From Sphingomonas sp. Leaf357 (GTDB lineage Bacteria > Pseudomonadota > Alphaproteobacteria > Sphingomonadales > Sphingomonadaceae): a stretch of 64,000 bases of DNA. Location: NCBI RefSeq assembly GCF_001423845.1, contig NZ_LMPM01000001.1:366001-430000 (forward strand), read 5' to 3'. A program made the translations under genes and the position numbers. Below are positions 32,962 through 41,345 of this stretch, piece after piece (positions within the stretch are counted from its first letter, which is position 1; every line of letters begins with the position of its first letter). Below the pieces are notes generated by a model. It saw only the letters and a program-made list of their open reading frames with translations. It did not search any database and was not told the origin of the DNA.

Positions 32962-34752
32962 ATGGCGATGCCCCTCGATCCGCTGCCCGTCCTGCAATCC
33001 ACCTTCGGCTTTTCCGGTTTTCGCGGGGTGCAGGCGGAGGTCGTCACCCGTGTGCTGGCGGGGGAGAATACGCTGGCGGTGATGCCGACCGGGGCGGGCA
33101 AGTCGCTCTGCTATCAATTGCCGTCGGTCACGCTGGAGGGGACGTGCGTGGTCGTCTCGCCGCTGATCGCTTTGATGCAAGATCAGTTGCGCGCCGCGAC
33201 CGCGATCGGGATCAGGGCCGCGACGCTCACCTCGGTCGATACCGACCAGATGGAGACGATGGCGCGCTTTCGACGCGGCGAGCTGGACCTGCTGTACGTC
33301 GCGCCGGAGCGGGCGTCGGGCGGGGCGTTCCGCGATCTGCTGAGCCAGGCCAAGCTGGCGCTGTTCGCGATCGACGAGGCGCATTGCGTTTCGGAATGGG
33401 GGCATGATTTCCGGCCCGATTACCGGCTGCTGCGCCCGCTGCTCGATCATTTCCCGAACGTGCCGCGGCTCGCGCTGACCGCCACGGCGGACGAACATAC
33501 TCGTGCCGACATCCTCGATCAGCTCGGCATACCGCGCGCGGGGATGATCGTCGCCGGGTTCGACCGGCCCAACATCCAGTATCGCATCAGCCCCAAGGAC
33601 AATACGACGCGGCAGATCGCCGACCTGATCGCGGAGACGTCGGGGGCGGGGATCGTCTATGTCCAGAGCCGCGCCGGGACCGAGAAGATGGCCGAGGCGC
33701 TGGCCAAGTCCGGCCGGCCGACGCGGGCCTATCATGCCGGGCTCGACCCGCAGGTGCGGGCGCGCAATCAGGCCGATTTCGTCGCCTCCGAGGATATGGT
33801 GATCTGCGCCACGGTCGCGTTCGGCATGGGGATCGACAAGCCGGACGTGCGCTTCGTCGCGCATGCCGGGCTGCCGAAATCGATCGAGGCTTATTATCAG
33901 GAAACCGGCCGCGCGGGGCGCGACGGCGATCCGGCGGTGGCGCACCTGTTCTGGGGCGCGGAGGATTTCGTGCGAGCACGGCAACGCATCGGCGAGGTGG
34001 AGCCGGCGCGCCAGGCGGGCGAGCGCACGCGGCTGGCCGCCTTGGGGGCCTTGGTCGAGACGCCGGGGTGCCGGCGGCGGATCCTGCTCAAGCATTTCGG
34101 TGACGATGCGCCGGAGAATTGCGGCAATTGCGACAATTGCCTGAACCCGCCCGCGGCGATCGACGCGACGGAGGTGGCGAGGAAATTCCTCTCCGCGGTC
34201 TTTCGCACGGGGCAGAGCTTTGGCGTCGGCTATATCGAGCAGGTGCTGACCGGGGTTTCGAGCGAGCGCAGTTTGATGAACGGGCACGAGGCGCTGGGCG
34301 TGTTCGGGATCGCGTCGTCGGGCGAGGAGCAGGCGCTGATCAAGCCGGTGGCGCGCGCGCTGCTGCTGCGCGATGCCTTGCGCGCGAACGATTTCGGCGG
34401 GCTGGAATTCGGACCCGGCGCGCGCGGGATCCTGAAGGAGGGCGAGACGGTCTCGCTGATCGTGCCGCCGAAACGCGAGCGGCGTCAGAGCGGGGGGCGA
34501 CGCGGCAGTTCGGCAGGGACGGTGGCGAACCCGACTGGCGATCCGCTGTTCGAGGCGCTGCGCGCGAAACGCCGGACGCTGGCGGCGGAGGCGAGCGTGC
34601 CGCCTTATGTGATCTTCCACGATTCGGTGCTGCGCGACATGGCCTCGATGCGGCCGGGCACGTTGCGCGCGCTGGGCGAGATCAGCGGGATCGGGCAGCG
34701 CAAGCTGGAGGCGTATGGCGAGGCGTTCCTGGCGGTGATACGCGAGGGGTGA
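32962..34752 (+). CDS. recQ: ATP-dependent DNA helicase RecQ
   Basis: 596-residue superfamily 2 helicase for recombination and replication-fork repair. Visible motifs are FRGVQAEVV (motif 0), MPTGAGKSLCYQLP (Walker A), FAIDEAHCVSEWGHDFRPDY (DEAH box and aromatic loop region), YYQETGRAGRDGDPA (motif VI) and the zinc cluster CRRRILLKHFGD...CGNCDNC. The last part (about 515-595) is the HRDC domain. The start is uncertain among in-frame ATGs at 32950, 32962 and 32968; the protein sequence proper begins MPLDPLPVLQSTFGF. Confidence 0.96.
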   Translation: MAMPLDPLPVLQSTFGFSGFRGVQAEVVTRVLAGENTLAVMPTGAGKSLCYQLPSVTLEGTCVVVSPLIALMQDQLRAATAIGIRAATLTSVDTDQMETMARFRRGELDLLYVAPERASGGAFRDLLSQAKLALFAIDEAHCVSEWGHDFRPDYRLLRPLLDHFPNVPRLALTATADEHTRADILDQLGIPRAGMIVAGFDRPNIQYRISPKDNTTRQIADLIAETSGAGIVYVQSRAGTEKMAEALAKSGRPTRAYHAGLDPQVRARNQADFVASEDMVICATVAFGMGIDKPDVRFVAHAGLPKSIEAYYQETGRAGRDGDPAVAHLFWGAEDFVRARQRIGEVEPARQAGERTRLAALGALVETPGCRRRILLKHFGDDAPENCGNCDNCLNPPAAIDATEVARKFLSAVFRTGQSFGVGYIEQVLTGVSSERSLMNGHEALGVFGIASSGEEQALIKPVARALLLRDALRANDFGGLEFGPGARGILKEGETVSLIVPPKRERRQSGGRRGSSAGTVANPTGDPLFEALRAKRRTLAAEASVPPYVIFHDSVLRDMASMRPGTLRALGEISGIGQRKLEAYGEAFLAVIREG

Positions 34753-34789
34753 GCCCGCTCTCCGACAGGTCTGCGCCTCTGCCCCCCTC

Positions 34790-34874
34790 CGTTCGTGCTG
34801 AGCCTGTCGAAGCACGTGGCCCAAATGCGCACCTGCGTTTGGAACAGGCCCTTCGACAGGCTCAGGGCGAACGG
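34790..34874. repeat. Paired palindromic repeat (family A)
   Basis: GTTCGTGCTGAGCCTGTCGA and inverted CTTCGACAGGCTCAGGGCGA enclose about 35 bases, in the 204-base gap between recQ and the DUF442 gene. This is one of the best-preserved family A pairs. Confidence 0.8.
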
Positions 34875-34956
34875 AGGGACAGGACTTCCCGTCGCGCCGT
34901 CGCGAGCAGATCTTCTTCGCTTTCGCGCGGCCGAGGGTGGGGCTAAGACGTCCGCC

Positions 34957-35412
34957 ATGGCCAACATCCTCCACATCGACGATTCCATCTCGGTCGCGCC
35001 GCAGATCGCGCCCTCCGACCTCGCCGACATCGCGGCCGCCGGGTTCGCGGCGATCGTCAACAACCGCCCAGACGACGAGGATGCCGGACAGCCCGAGGGG
35101 GCCGAGGTGCGCGCGGCGGCGGAGCAGGCCGGGCTGAGCTATGCCGCTATTCCCGTGACGCATGCCGGCTTCTCGCACCCGCAGATCGATGCGATGATCG
35201 CGGTGCTGGAGGCGGCGGACGGGCCGGTGCTGGCGTTCTGCCGATCGGGTACGCGCAGCTGCAACCTGTGGGCGCTGGCGCGGGCGAAGATGGGCGACCA
35301 TCCCGATACGCTGATGGCGAAGGCGGCGGCGACCGGATACGATCTGACCGGCATCCGCCCGCTGCTCGACGCGCTTGCCTCCGGCGGGGGTACTGGCGCC
35401 TCCGGCAGATGA
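34957..35412 (+). CDS. TIGR01244 / DUF442 phosphatase-like protein (beta-lactamase hydrolase-like)
   Basis: 151-residue protein. ILHIDDSISVAPQIAPSDLAD and AIVNNRPDDEDAGQPEGAE are typical, and the catalytic P-loop FCRSGTRSCNLWAL (C-x5-R) is that of cysteine-based phosphatases. In some bacteria the same domain is fused to a sulfur-handling metallo-hydrolase (Blh/ETHE1 type). It should act on phosphorylated or persulfide substrates in the cytosol, but the natural substrate is unknown. Its stop overlaps the next gene by ATGA, so the two are coupled. Confidence 0.87.
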   Translation: MANILHIDDSISVAPQIAPSDLADIAAAGFAAIVNNRPDDEDAGQPEGAEVRAAAEQAGLSYAAIPVTHAGFSHPQIDAMIAVLEAADGPVLAFCRSGTRSCNLWALARAKMGDHPDTLMAKAAATGYDLTGIRPLLDALASGGGTGASGR

Positions 35413-35798
35413 ACTGGCTGCAGTTCGGCGGATCGCTCGCCGCCATCTTCGCGCTGGCCGGGGTCGCGCGGATGCTGCGGCTGGGCGAAAGCCGGATCGG
35501 CGATGCCGCCAAGGCGCGCGAGATGGCCGAGGAGATGCTGGCCGGGTTCGATGCCTATGGCGCGATCGTCGGTACAGATGGCAAAGCGGCGTTGGTGCTG
35601 GGCAACGGGACGATCGCGGTGCTGAAGCGGCACGGCGCGAAGGTGGCGGCGCGGCGATTGCTACCGCCGCTGCAGCTGTTCACCGCGGTGGAAGGTGTCG
35701 AAGTTGCCACGGGTGAGCGGCTGTTCGGGCGCGTGCTGCTGTTCGGCGTGGTCGAAAGCGACGTGCGGGCACTGGAAGCGCAGCTGACAAGGGTGTAA
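35409..35798 (+). CDS. Hypothetical membrane-anchored protein
   Basis: 129-residue protein with one N-terminal hydrophobic segment (MNWLQFGGSLAAIFALAGVA). The cytoplasmic domain reads AMAEEMLAGFDAYGAIVGTD-like and contains VLGNGTIAVLKRHGAKVAAR. No family is recognised; the GxxGTDGKAALVLGNG strand-turn pattern suggests a small beta-rich domain. The ATG overlaps the stop of the DUF442 gene (ATGA) and it ends 12 bases before the sterol desaturase, so these genes form one operon. Confidence 0.75.
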   Translation: MNWLQFGGSLAAIFALAGVARMLRLGESRIGDAAKAREMAEEMLAGFDAYGAIVGTDGKAALVLGNGTIAVLKRHGAKVAARRLLPPLQLFTAVEGVEVATGERLFGRVLLFGVVESDVRALEAQLTRV

Positions 35799-35810
35799 GC
35801 AAGGTGCGTC

Positions 35811-36779
35811 ATGCACCTGCCCGATATCGTCACCTATGCCGTTCCCGGCTTCGTCCTGCTGGTGCTGGTCGAGATGATCGTGGCGCGGGTGCGCGACCGG
35901 ACGCGGTACGAACCGAAGGACACGCTGACCTCGCTCGGCCTCGGCCTCGGCAGCACGGTGGCGGGGGCGCTGACCGCCGGGGTCGCGTTCGCGATGGCGA
36001 TGTGGGTGTGGCAGTTCCGGATCTTCGAGATCGGCTATGCCTGGTACTGGTTCGTCCTGGCGTTCGTGATCGACGATCTGGCCTATTACGTGTTCCACCG
36101 CATGGCGCACCGGGTGCGGTGGTTCTGGGCGAGCCATGTCATCCACCATTCGAGCCAGCATTATAACCTGTCGACCGCGCTCAGGCAGACCTGGACCGGG
36201 TTCATCTCGCTGGGATTCCTGTTCCGCCTGCCGCTGGCGCTGATCGGCTTTCCGCCGCCGATGCTGGTGTTCGTGGCCGGCATCAATCTGGTCTACCAAT
36301 TCTGGATCCATACCGAGACGATCGGCAAGTGCCCGCGCTGGTTCGAGGCGGTGATGAACACGCCGTCGCACCACCGCGTGCATCACGCGACCAACGCGCG
36401 CTATCTCGACACCAATTATGCCGGCGTGTTCATCGTGTGGGACAGGATGTTCGGCACGTTCACGCCCGAACGTGCGGACGATCCGCCGCGCTACGGGATC
36501 GTGCACAATCTGGGCAGCTTCAACCTGCTCTGGGCCGCGTTCCACGAATGGATCGGGATCGCGAAAGACGTCTGGGCGGCGCCCGACTGGCGTGCCAGAC
36601 TGAACTACATGATCAAACCGCCGGGGTGGAGCCATGACGGCAGCCGCGACACGTCGGAAATCCTCAAAGAGAGATGGGCCGCGAGACAGCGGCTCCGCAC
36701 AGGAGACGGACCTTGGAAGAAGCCGATATCGTCGTCGTCGGTGGCGGCTCGGGCGGGAGCGCCGCCGCCGGGCGGCTGA
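35811..36779 (+). CDS. Sterol desaturase family membrane hydroxylase
   Basis: 322-residue di-iron membrane enzyme. Histidine clusters are HRMAH, HVIHHSSQHYN and SHHRVHHATNARYLDTNYAG, within about five transmembrane helices. It is closer to the alkylglycerol monooxygenase/ornithine-lipid hydroxylase-like branch by its YVFHRMAHRVRWFWASHVIH motif. AAGGTG precedes the ATG by 5-6 bases. The C-terminal 60 residues are hydrophilic and overlap the following GMC gene by 67 bases in a different frame. The substrate is a lipid of unknown identity. Confidence 0.88.
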   Translation: MHLPDIVTYAVPGFVLLVLVEMIVARVRDRTRYEPKDTLTSLGLGLGSTVAGALTAGVAFAMAMWVWQFRIFEIGYAWYWFVLAFVIDDLAYYVFHRMAHRVRWFWASHVIHHSSQHYNLSTALRQTWTGFISLGFLFRLPLALIGFPPPMLVFVAGINLVYQFWIHTETIGKCPRWFEAVMNTPSHHRVHHATNARYLDTNYAGVFIVWDRMFGTFTPERADDPPRYGIVHNLGSFNLLWAAFHEWIGIAKDVWAAPDWRARLNYMIKPPGWSHDGSRDTSEILKERWAARQRLRTGDGPWKKPISSSSVAARAGAPPPGG

Positions 36780-38293
36780 GCGAGAACGGGCGCCATTCGG
36801 TCGTCCTGCTCGAGGCGGGCGGGGCCAATACGGGGTACCGCACCCGCATCCCCGGGTTCATCGCGATGCAGACGCCGAAGACCAACTGGCAATTTGAGAC
36901 GGTGCCGCAGGCCGGGCTGAACGGCCGGCGCGGATACCAGCCGCGCGGGCGTGGCCTCGGCGGATCGAGCGCGATCAACGCGATGCTCTATCTGCGCGGC
37001 AACCGATGGGATTACGACAATTGGGCCGCGATGGGTTGCCCCGGCTGGTCGTATGACGAGGTGCTGCCCTGGTTCAAGCACGCCGAACGCAACAACCATG
37101 GCGCGGATGCCTTTCACGGCCGGTCCGGGCCGCTGCACGTCAGCCACCAGACCTCGCCGCATGCCGGATCGATCGAATTCGTCGAATCCGCGCGCCATCT
37201 GCAGATCCCGGTCAACGAGGATTTCAACGGCGCACGGCAGGACGGGGCGGGCGTCTTCCAGGTCACGCAGCATAACGGCGAGCGCTGGAGCGCGGGCCGG
37301 GCCTATCTCGGCCAGGCGCGCGCGAACCTCGACATCCGCATGGACGTGATCGCCGAACGCGTTCTGTTCGAGGATGGTCGCGCGTGCGGGGTGGCGTATC
37401 GTCAGGGCGGCGAGACCCACGTCGTGAAGGCGAAGCGCGCGGTGGTGTTGGCCGGCGGCGTGTTCGGCACGCCGCAATTGCTGATGCTGTCGGGCATCGG
37501 GCCGGGCGCGCACCTGCGCGACCACGGGCTGGACGTGCGGATCGACCGGCCGGCGGTCGGCGCCAATCTGCAGGATCATGTCGATTATGTCGGGGCGTTC
37601 GAAACCGGCGGACATTTCTTCCTTGGCCAATCGCTGAAGGGGCGATTGCACATGATCGGCGCGATCGTCGAATGGTTCCGGCGGCGCACGGGCACGATGA
37701 CGTCGGTGTTCGCCGAATCGGGCGCGTTCCTGACGATCGCACCGGATGCGCCGGCGCCCGACGTGCAGCTGCATTTCGTGCCGATCGTGCTGGAGGATCA
37801 TGGCCGCACCAAGGTGAAGGCGCATGGCTTCAGCGTGCATGTCTGCGTGCTGCGCCCGGAAAGCCACGGGACGGTGCGGCTGGCATCGACGGACGCACGC
37901 ACCGCGCCGCTGATCGACCCCGCCTTCCTGACCGATGCGCGCGACATGGACCTGATGAAGCAGGGCGTCCGCGCGATGTACCGCATCGTCGCGACGCCGC
38001 CGCTGAGCGGGCACGCGCCGCGCGATCGCTATCCGGTCGATCTGGACGACGATGCCGCGCTGGAACGGCTGATCCGGGCGCGGGCGGACACGATCTATCA
38101 TCCGGTCGGCACGGCGCGGATGGGATCGGACGACGTGGCGGTCTGCGATCCGCGCCTGCGCGTGCGCGGGGTGGCGGGGCTGTACGTCGCCGATGCGGCG
38201 ATCATGCCGAAGCTGGTGTCGGGCAACACCAACGCGCCGTCGATCATGATCGGCGAGCGTTGCGCCGATTTCGTCGCCGCCGATCTCGGCTGA
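36713..38293 (+). CDS. GMC family FAD oxidoreductase (choline dehydrogenase-like)
   Basis: 526-residue flavoprotein. The N-terminal ADP-binding fold is DIVVVGGGSGGSAAAGRLSE, with GMC signatures GRGLGGSSAINAMLYLRGN and GVFGTPQLLMLSGIGP. The catalytic-region HPVGTARMG and the NTNAPSIMIGER end are intact. It oxidises an alcohol to an aldehyde or acid; a choline- or long-chain-alcohol substrate is possible. TTG at 36713 is chosen because AGGAGA (36701-36706) is ideally spaced; an ATG at 36674 lies inside the upstream gene and lacks a ribosome-binding site. Coupled to the sterol desaturase by overlap. Confidence 0.92.
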   Translation: MEEADIVVVGGGSGGSAAAGRLSENGRHSVVLLEAGGANTGYRTRIPGFIAMQTPKTNWQFETVPQAGLNGRRGYQPRGRGLGGSSAINAMLYLRGNRWDYDNWAAMGCPGWSYDEVLPWFKHAERNNHGADAFHGRSGPLHVSHQTSPHAGSIEFVESARHLQIPVNEDFNGARQDGAGVFQVTQHNGERWSAGRAYLGQARANLDIRMDVIAERVLFEDGRACGVAYRQGGETHVVKAKRAVVLAGGVFGTPQLLMLSGIGPGAHLRDHGLDVRIDRPAVGANLQDHVDYVGAFETGGHFFLGQSLKGRLHMIGAIVEWFRRRTGTMTSVFAESGAFLTIAPDAPAPDVQLHFVPIVLEDHGRTKVKAHGFSVHVCVLRPESHGTVRLASTDARTAPLIDPAFLTDARDMDLMKQGVRAMYRIVATPPLSGHAPRDRYPVDLDDDAALERLIRARADTIYHPVGTARMGSDDVAVCDPRLRVRGVAGLYVADAAIMPKLVSGNTNAPSIMIGERCADFVAADLG

Positions 38294-38331
38294 TCGCTTT
38301 CCGTTCAGGCTCGGCCGTGTAAGGCGGGGGC

Positions 38332-38508
38332 GTGGAAACGAACGACGCATTGAAGAAAGCCGGGCTCGCGGCGGTGATCCTGCTCGCGCCGGGCGGGTTC
38401 GTCCTGGGCGCTACGCTGGCGGCGCGCTATTGGCGGAAGCGGAGCGCGGAGAAGGCCGCAGCCGAGGCCGGTGAGGCGGAAGACGAGGACGACGAAGACT
38501 CCGTCTGA
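38332..38508 (+). CDS. Small membrane protein with acidic tail (58 residues)
   Basis: GTG-started ORF of 58 residues with one transmembrane helix (AAVILLAPGGFVLGATLAA), an adjacent Arg/Lys cluster (RYWRKR) and a highly acidic C-terminus (EAEDEDDEDSV). The sequence AAGGCGGGGG just before the GTG serves as ribosome-binding site. It follows the GMC gene by 38 bases on the same strand. Family not recognised; possibly a regulator or scaffold at the inner membrane. Confidence 0.65.
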   Translation: METNDALKKAGLAAVILLAPGGFVLGATLAARYWRKRSAEKAAAEAGEAEDEDDEDSV

Positions 38509-38538
38509 CGTTTTACTTCGACGAGGCAGCTTTTCCTC

Positions 38539-38622
38539 GGTTCGTCCTGAGTTTGCCGAAGGGCGTGTCCGGAGCGGTACGCATGTTCGGGCACGTGCTT
38601 CGACAGGCTCAGCACGAACGGG
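38539..38622. repeat. Paired palindromic repeat (family A)
   Basis: GGTTCGTCCTGAGTTTGCCG and inverted GTGCTTCGACAGGCTCAGCA enclose about 40 bases. The 303-base gap to amtB contains this element, the terminator at 38716-38748 and a further hairpin at 38776-38804 (GGGGCACCGGC...GCCGGTGCCCC). I see no gene in it. Confidence 0.7.
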
Positions 38623-38715
38623 GTGAGATACGCCCGGTTTCGCCGACGCAGAATTGGCTCGCTCTCGTTCGGACGGGAATCTGCATCCCGCACCGCGCCG
38701 GCAGGCCCACCCCCC

Positions 38716-38748
38716 GAAAAAAGGGCCGGTGCGTCGCCGCACCGGCCT
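38716..38748 (-). terminator. Rho-independent terminator of glnK-amtB
   Basis: On the minus strand GGCCGGTGCG pairs with CGCACCGGCC around GCGA and is followed by CTTTTTTC, a textbook intrinsic terminator about 65 bases beyond the amtB stop. Confidence 0.9.
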
Positions 38749-38811
38749 GAGGTCGTCCGCAGGAGGAACATCGTGGGGGCACCGGCTCTGCCGGCCGGTG
38801 CCCCGATCTGG

Positions 38812-40176
38812 TCAATAATTGTAGGCGCGCTCGCCATGTTCGCCGAGGTCGAGCCCTTCGAGCTCGACATCCTTGGTCACCCGGCCACCCGTCACCGCCT
38901 TGGCGATGAAATAGGCGATGGTCGTGCCGATCGAGGCCCAGACGATCGTGGTGACGACCGCCTGGAGCTGGATGACCAGCTGTGCGCCCATCGCGACCGC
39001 GCCGCTGCCCGGGCCGCCGAACACGGGTTGGTAGACGATACCGGTACCGAGCGCGCCGATCATGCCGCCGATGCCGTGCACGCCGAAGGCGTCGAGCGAA
39101 TCGTCGTAGCCGAGCTTCGGCTTGACGATCGTCACCGCGAGGAAGCAGACGATCGAGGCGACCGCGCCGAGGACGATCGCGCCGAACGGACCGGCATTGC
39201 CCGCCGCCGGGGTCACCGCGACCAAGCCGGCGATGATGCCCGAGCAGAAGCCCAAAGCCGACCCCTTATGCCCGGCGACGCGCTCCGCGAGCATCCAGAA
39301 CAGGCCGGCCGATGCGGTGGCGACGAAGGTGTTGATCATCGCCAGGCCGGCCGAACCGTTGGCCTCCAGCGCGGAGCCGGCGTTGAAGCCGAACCAGCCG
39401 ACCCATAGCAGGCCGGTGCCGATCCCGGTCATCGTCAGCGAATGCGGCGCCATGCGTTCGGTCGGGAAGCCGACGCGCTTGCCGACGAGCAATGCCAGCA
39501 CCAGCGCCGAGACGCCGGCATTGATGTGCACGACGGTGCCGCCGGCGAAATCGAGCGCGCCGAGCTTGAAGAAATAGCCGCTCGATGCCCACACCATATG
39601 CGTGATCGGGAAATAGACGATCGTCAGCCAGACGAGCGCGAAGACCATCACGGCGGAGAATTTGATCCGCTCGACCACCGAGCCCAGGACCAGCGCGACG
39701 GTGATCGCCGCGAAGGTCATCTGGAAGCAGACGAAGACATATTCTGGGATCTCGACGCCCTTGGTGAAGGTCGCCGCCTGCGATGCCGGCGTCACGCCCT
39801 TCAGGAACGCCTTGTCGAAGGTCGAGACGAAGTTGCTGAGGCCGGTGGTGTAATCCGGGCCGAACGCCATCGAATAGCCCCACATCACCCAGACGAGCAT
39901 CGCGAGGGCGGCGACCGCGCCGATCTGCGTCATCACCGACAGCATGTTCTTGGTGCGGACGAGGCCGCCATAGAATAGCGCCAGGCCGGGCACGATCATC
40001 ATCAGCACGAGGATCGTGGAGGTCATCATCCAGGCGGTATCGCCCTTGTTGACGGTGGCCGCGGTCGCCGCAGCGGGCGGTGCCTGCAAGGCGGCATCCT
40101 GCGCCCAGGCGGGCAAGGCGGCGAACAGCGCCAGTCCGAGCCCGGAGGCGGTCGCGATCTTGGATTTCAGATTCAT
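38812..40176 (-). CDS. amtB: Ammonium transporter AmtB
   Basis: 454-residue Amt/MEP/Rh channel with a cleavable signal peptide (LGLALFAALPAWAQ) and eleven transmembrane helices. Conserved Amt sequence includes MIVPGLALFYGGLVRTKN, DFAGGTVVHINAGVSALVLA (with pore His), LLWVGWFGFNAGSA and DAFGVHGIGGMIGALGTGI (second pore His). It imports ammonium under nitrogen limitation and is closed by binding of the PII trimer. ATG at 40176 is chosen from GGGGG at suitable distance; an ATG three bases upstream is too close. It lies 26 bases after glnK, in the standard glnK-amtB order. Confidence 0.97.
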   Translation of the reverse strand: MNLKSKIATASGLGLALFAALPAWAQDAALQAPPAAATAATVNKGDTAWMMTSTILVLMMIVPGLALFYGGLVRTKNMLSVMTQIGAVAALAMLVWVMWGYSMAFGPDYTTGLSNFVSTFDKAFLKGVTPASQAATFTKGVEIPEYVFVCFQMTFAAITVALVLGSVVERIKFSAVMVFALVWLTIVYFPITHMVWASSGYFFKLGALDFAGGTVVHINAGVSALVLALLVGKRVGFPTERMAPHSLTMTGIGTGLLWVGWFGFNAGSALEANGSAGLAMINTFVATASAGLFWMLAERVAGHKGSALGFCSGIIAGLVAVTPAAGNAGPFGAIVLGAVASIVCFLAVTIVKPKLGYDDSLDAFGVHGIGGMIGALGTGIVYQPVFGGPGSGAVAMGAQLVIQLQAVVTTIVWASIGTTIAYFIAKAVTGGRVTKDVELEGLDLGEHGERAYNY

Positions 40177-40202
40177 CATTACCCCCTTCATGGGTTCAAC
40201 AA

Positions 40203-40646
<444 letters not shown>

Positions 40647-40693
40647 TTAATCGCAGGTAAAAATTTGTGCAGATGCGAACAGCTGCCCGAGAA

Positions 40694-40897
40694 TCAGGCA
40701 GACGCGGAGACGATCGCCCGTGCCGTGGCGAGGTCGCTGTCGTCGACCATCACGCGCACGGGGATGAACAGGTAACTCCCGTCGCCGATACTGGTTTCAC
40801 CGTCGAAGGCGATGGCGGGAATGCCCTCGGATTCGAGCCGCCCGATCAGGATATGCGCCTCGTTGCGCGCGAAGCGGCCGAGTTCGACGAGGCTCAT
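40694..40897 (-). CDS. DUF2007 putative signal-transducing protein
   Basis: 67-residue protein, MSLVELGRFARNEAHILIGR followed by LESEGIPAIAFDG and RVMVDDSDLATARAIV. This is the ferredoxin-like DUF2007 domain, suggested to bind the C-terminus of PII-like partners or act in signalling but not experimentally settled. AGGG lies about 9 bases before the ATG. It is upstream of glnK on the same strand, ending 100 bases before the sigma-54 promoter, so read-through into glnK is possible. Confidence 0.85.
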   Translation of the reverse strand: MSLVELGRFARNEAHILIGRLESEGIPAIAFDGETSIGDGSYLFIPVRVMVDDSDLATARAIVSASA

Positions 40898-41050
40898 GCG
40901 CGCGCACCCTTCGGGTCGGTGGAAGGTCGCTGCTGCATGGTCATGCCCCGAAAGTCGTTACGACGGCGGAAAGGTATTATGGTGACGCTTGCGCAAGGGC
41001 ATCGTGCGATCATGGCAGGATCGAAGCCCTTCCCTCTGCTCGGAGGCCGC

Positions 41051-41341
41051 ATGTCCATAGATCGCATCAGTTATCCCCTTCCGACGATCGTCAACGGCTA
41101 TGCGTGCCTGACCCAGGCCGAAGTCGAACTGGCGAACCGGGATATCGATCCCGCGCGACCCGAATATGGCCCGGGCGGCCGCGATGCGGCTACCGATGCG
41201 AAGGCGGGAACCGCCGCCCAGGCACAGCGCCAACCGGACGACGCTCGATCGGATCAGGCCGAACGGATCCTGTCCTACGCCCCCAATGCCATCCTGATTA
41301 CACCGGCGGACAAGGCGACGACCTACTCGGTCACCGCCTGA
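41051..41341 (+). CDS. Hypothetical protein (96 residues)
   Basis: 96-residue ORF, MSIDRISYPLPTIVNGYACL followed by TQAEVELANRDIDPARPEYG and an Asp/Ala/Gln-rich middle. No known domain is seen. GGAGG at 41042-41046, 4 bases before the ATG, supports translation. The NGYxC-x2-x-AExxLAN-x-DIDPARP pattern looks like a conserved small secreted-type or structural element, but I do not recognise it with confidence. It converges with the retropepsin-TPR gene 4 bases away. Confidence 0.65.
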   Translation: MSIDRISYPLPTIVNGYACLTQAEVELANRDIDPARPEYGPGGRDAATDAKAGTAAQAQRQPDDARSDQAERILSYAPNAILITPADKATTYSVTA

Positions 41342-41345
41342 CCGG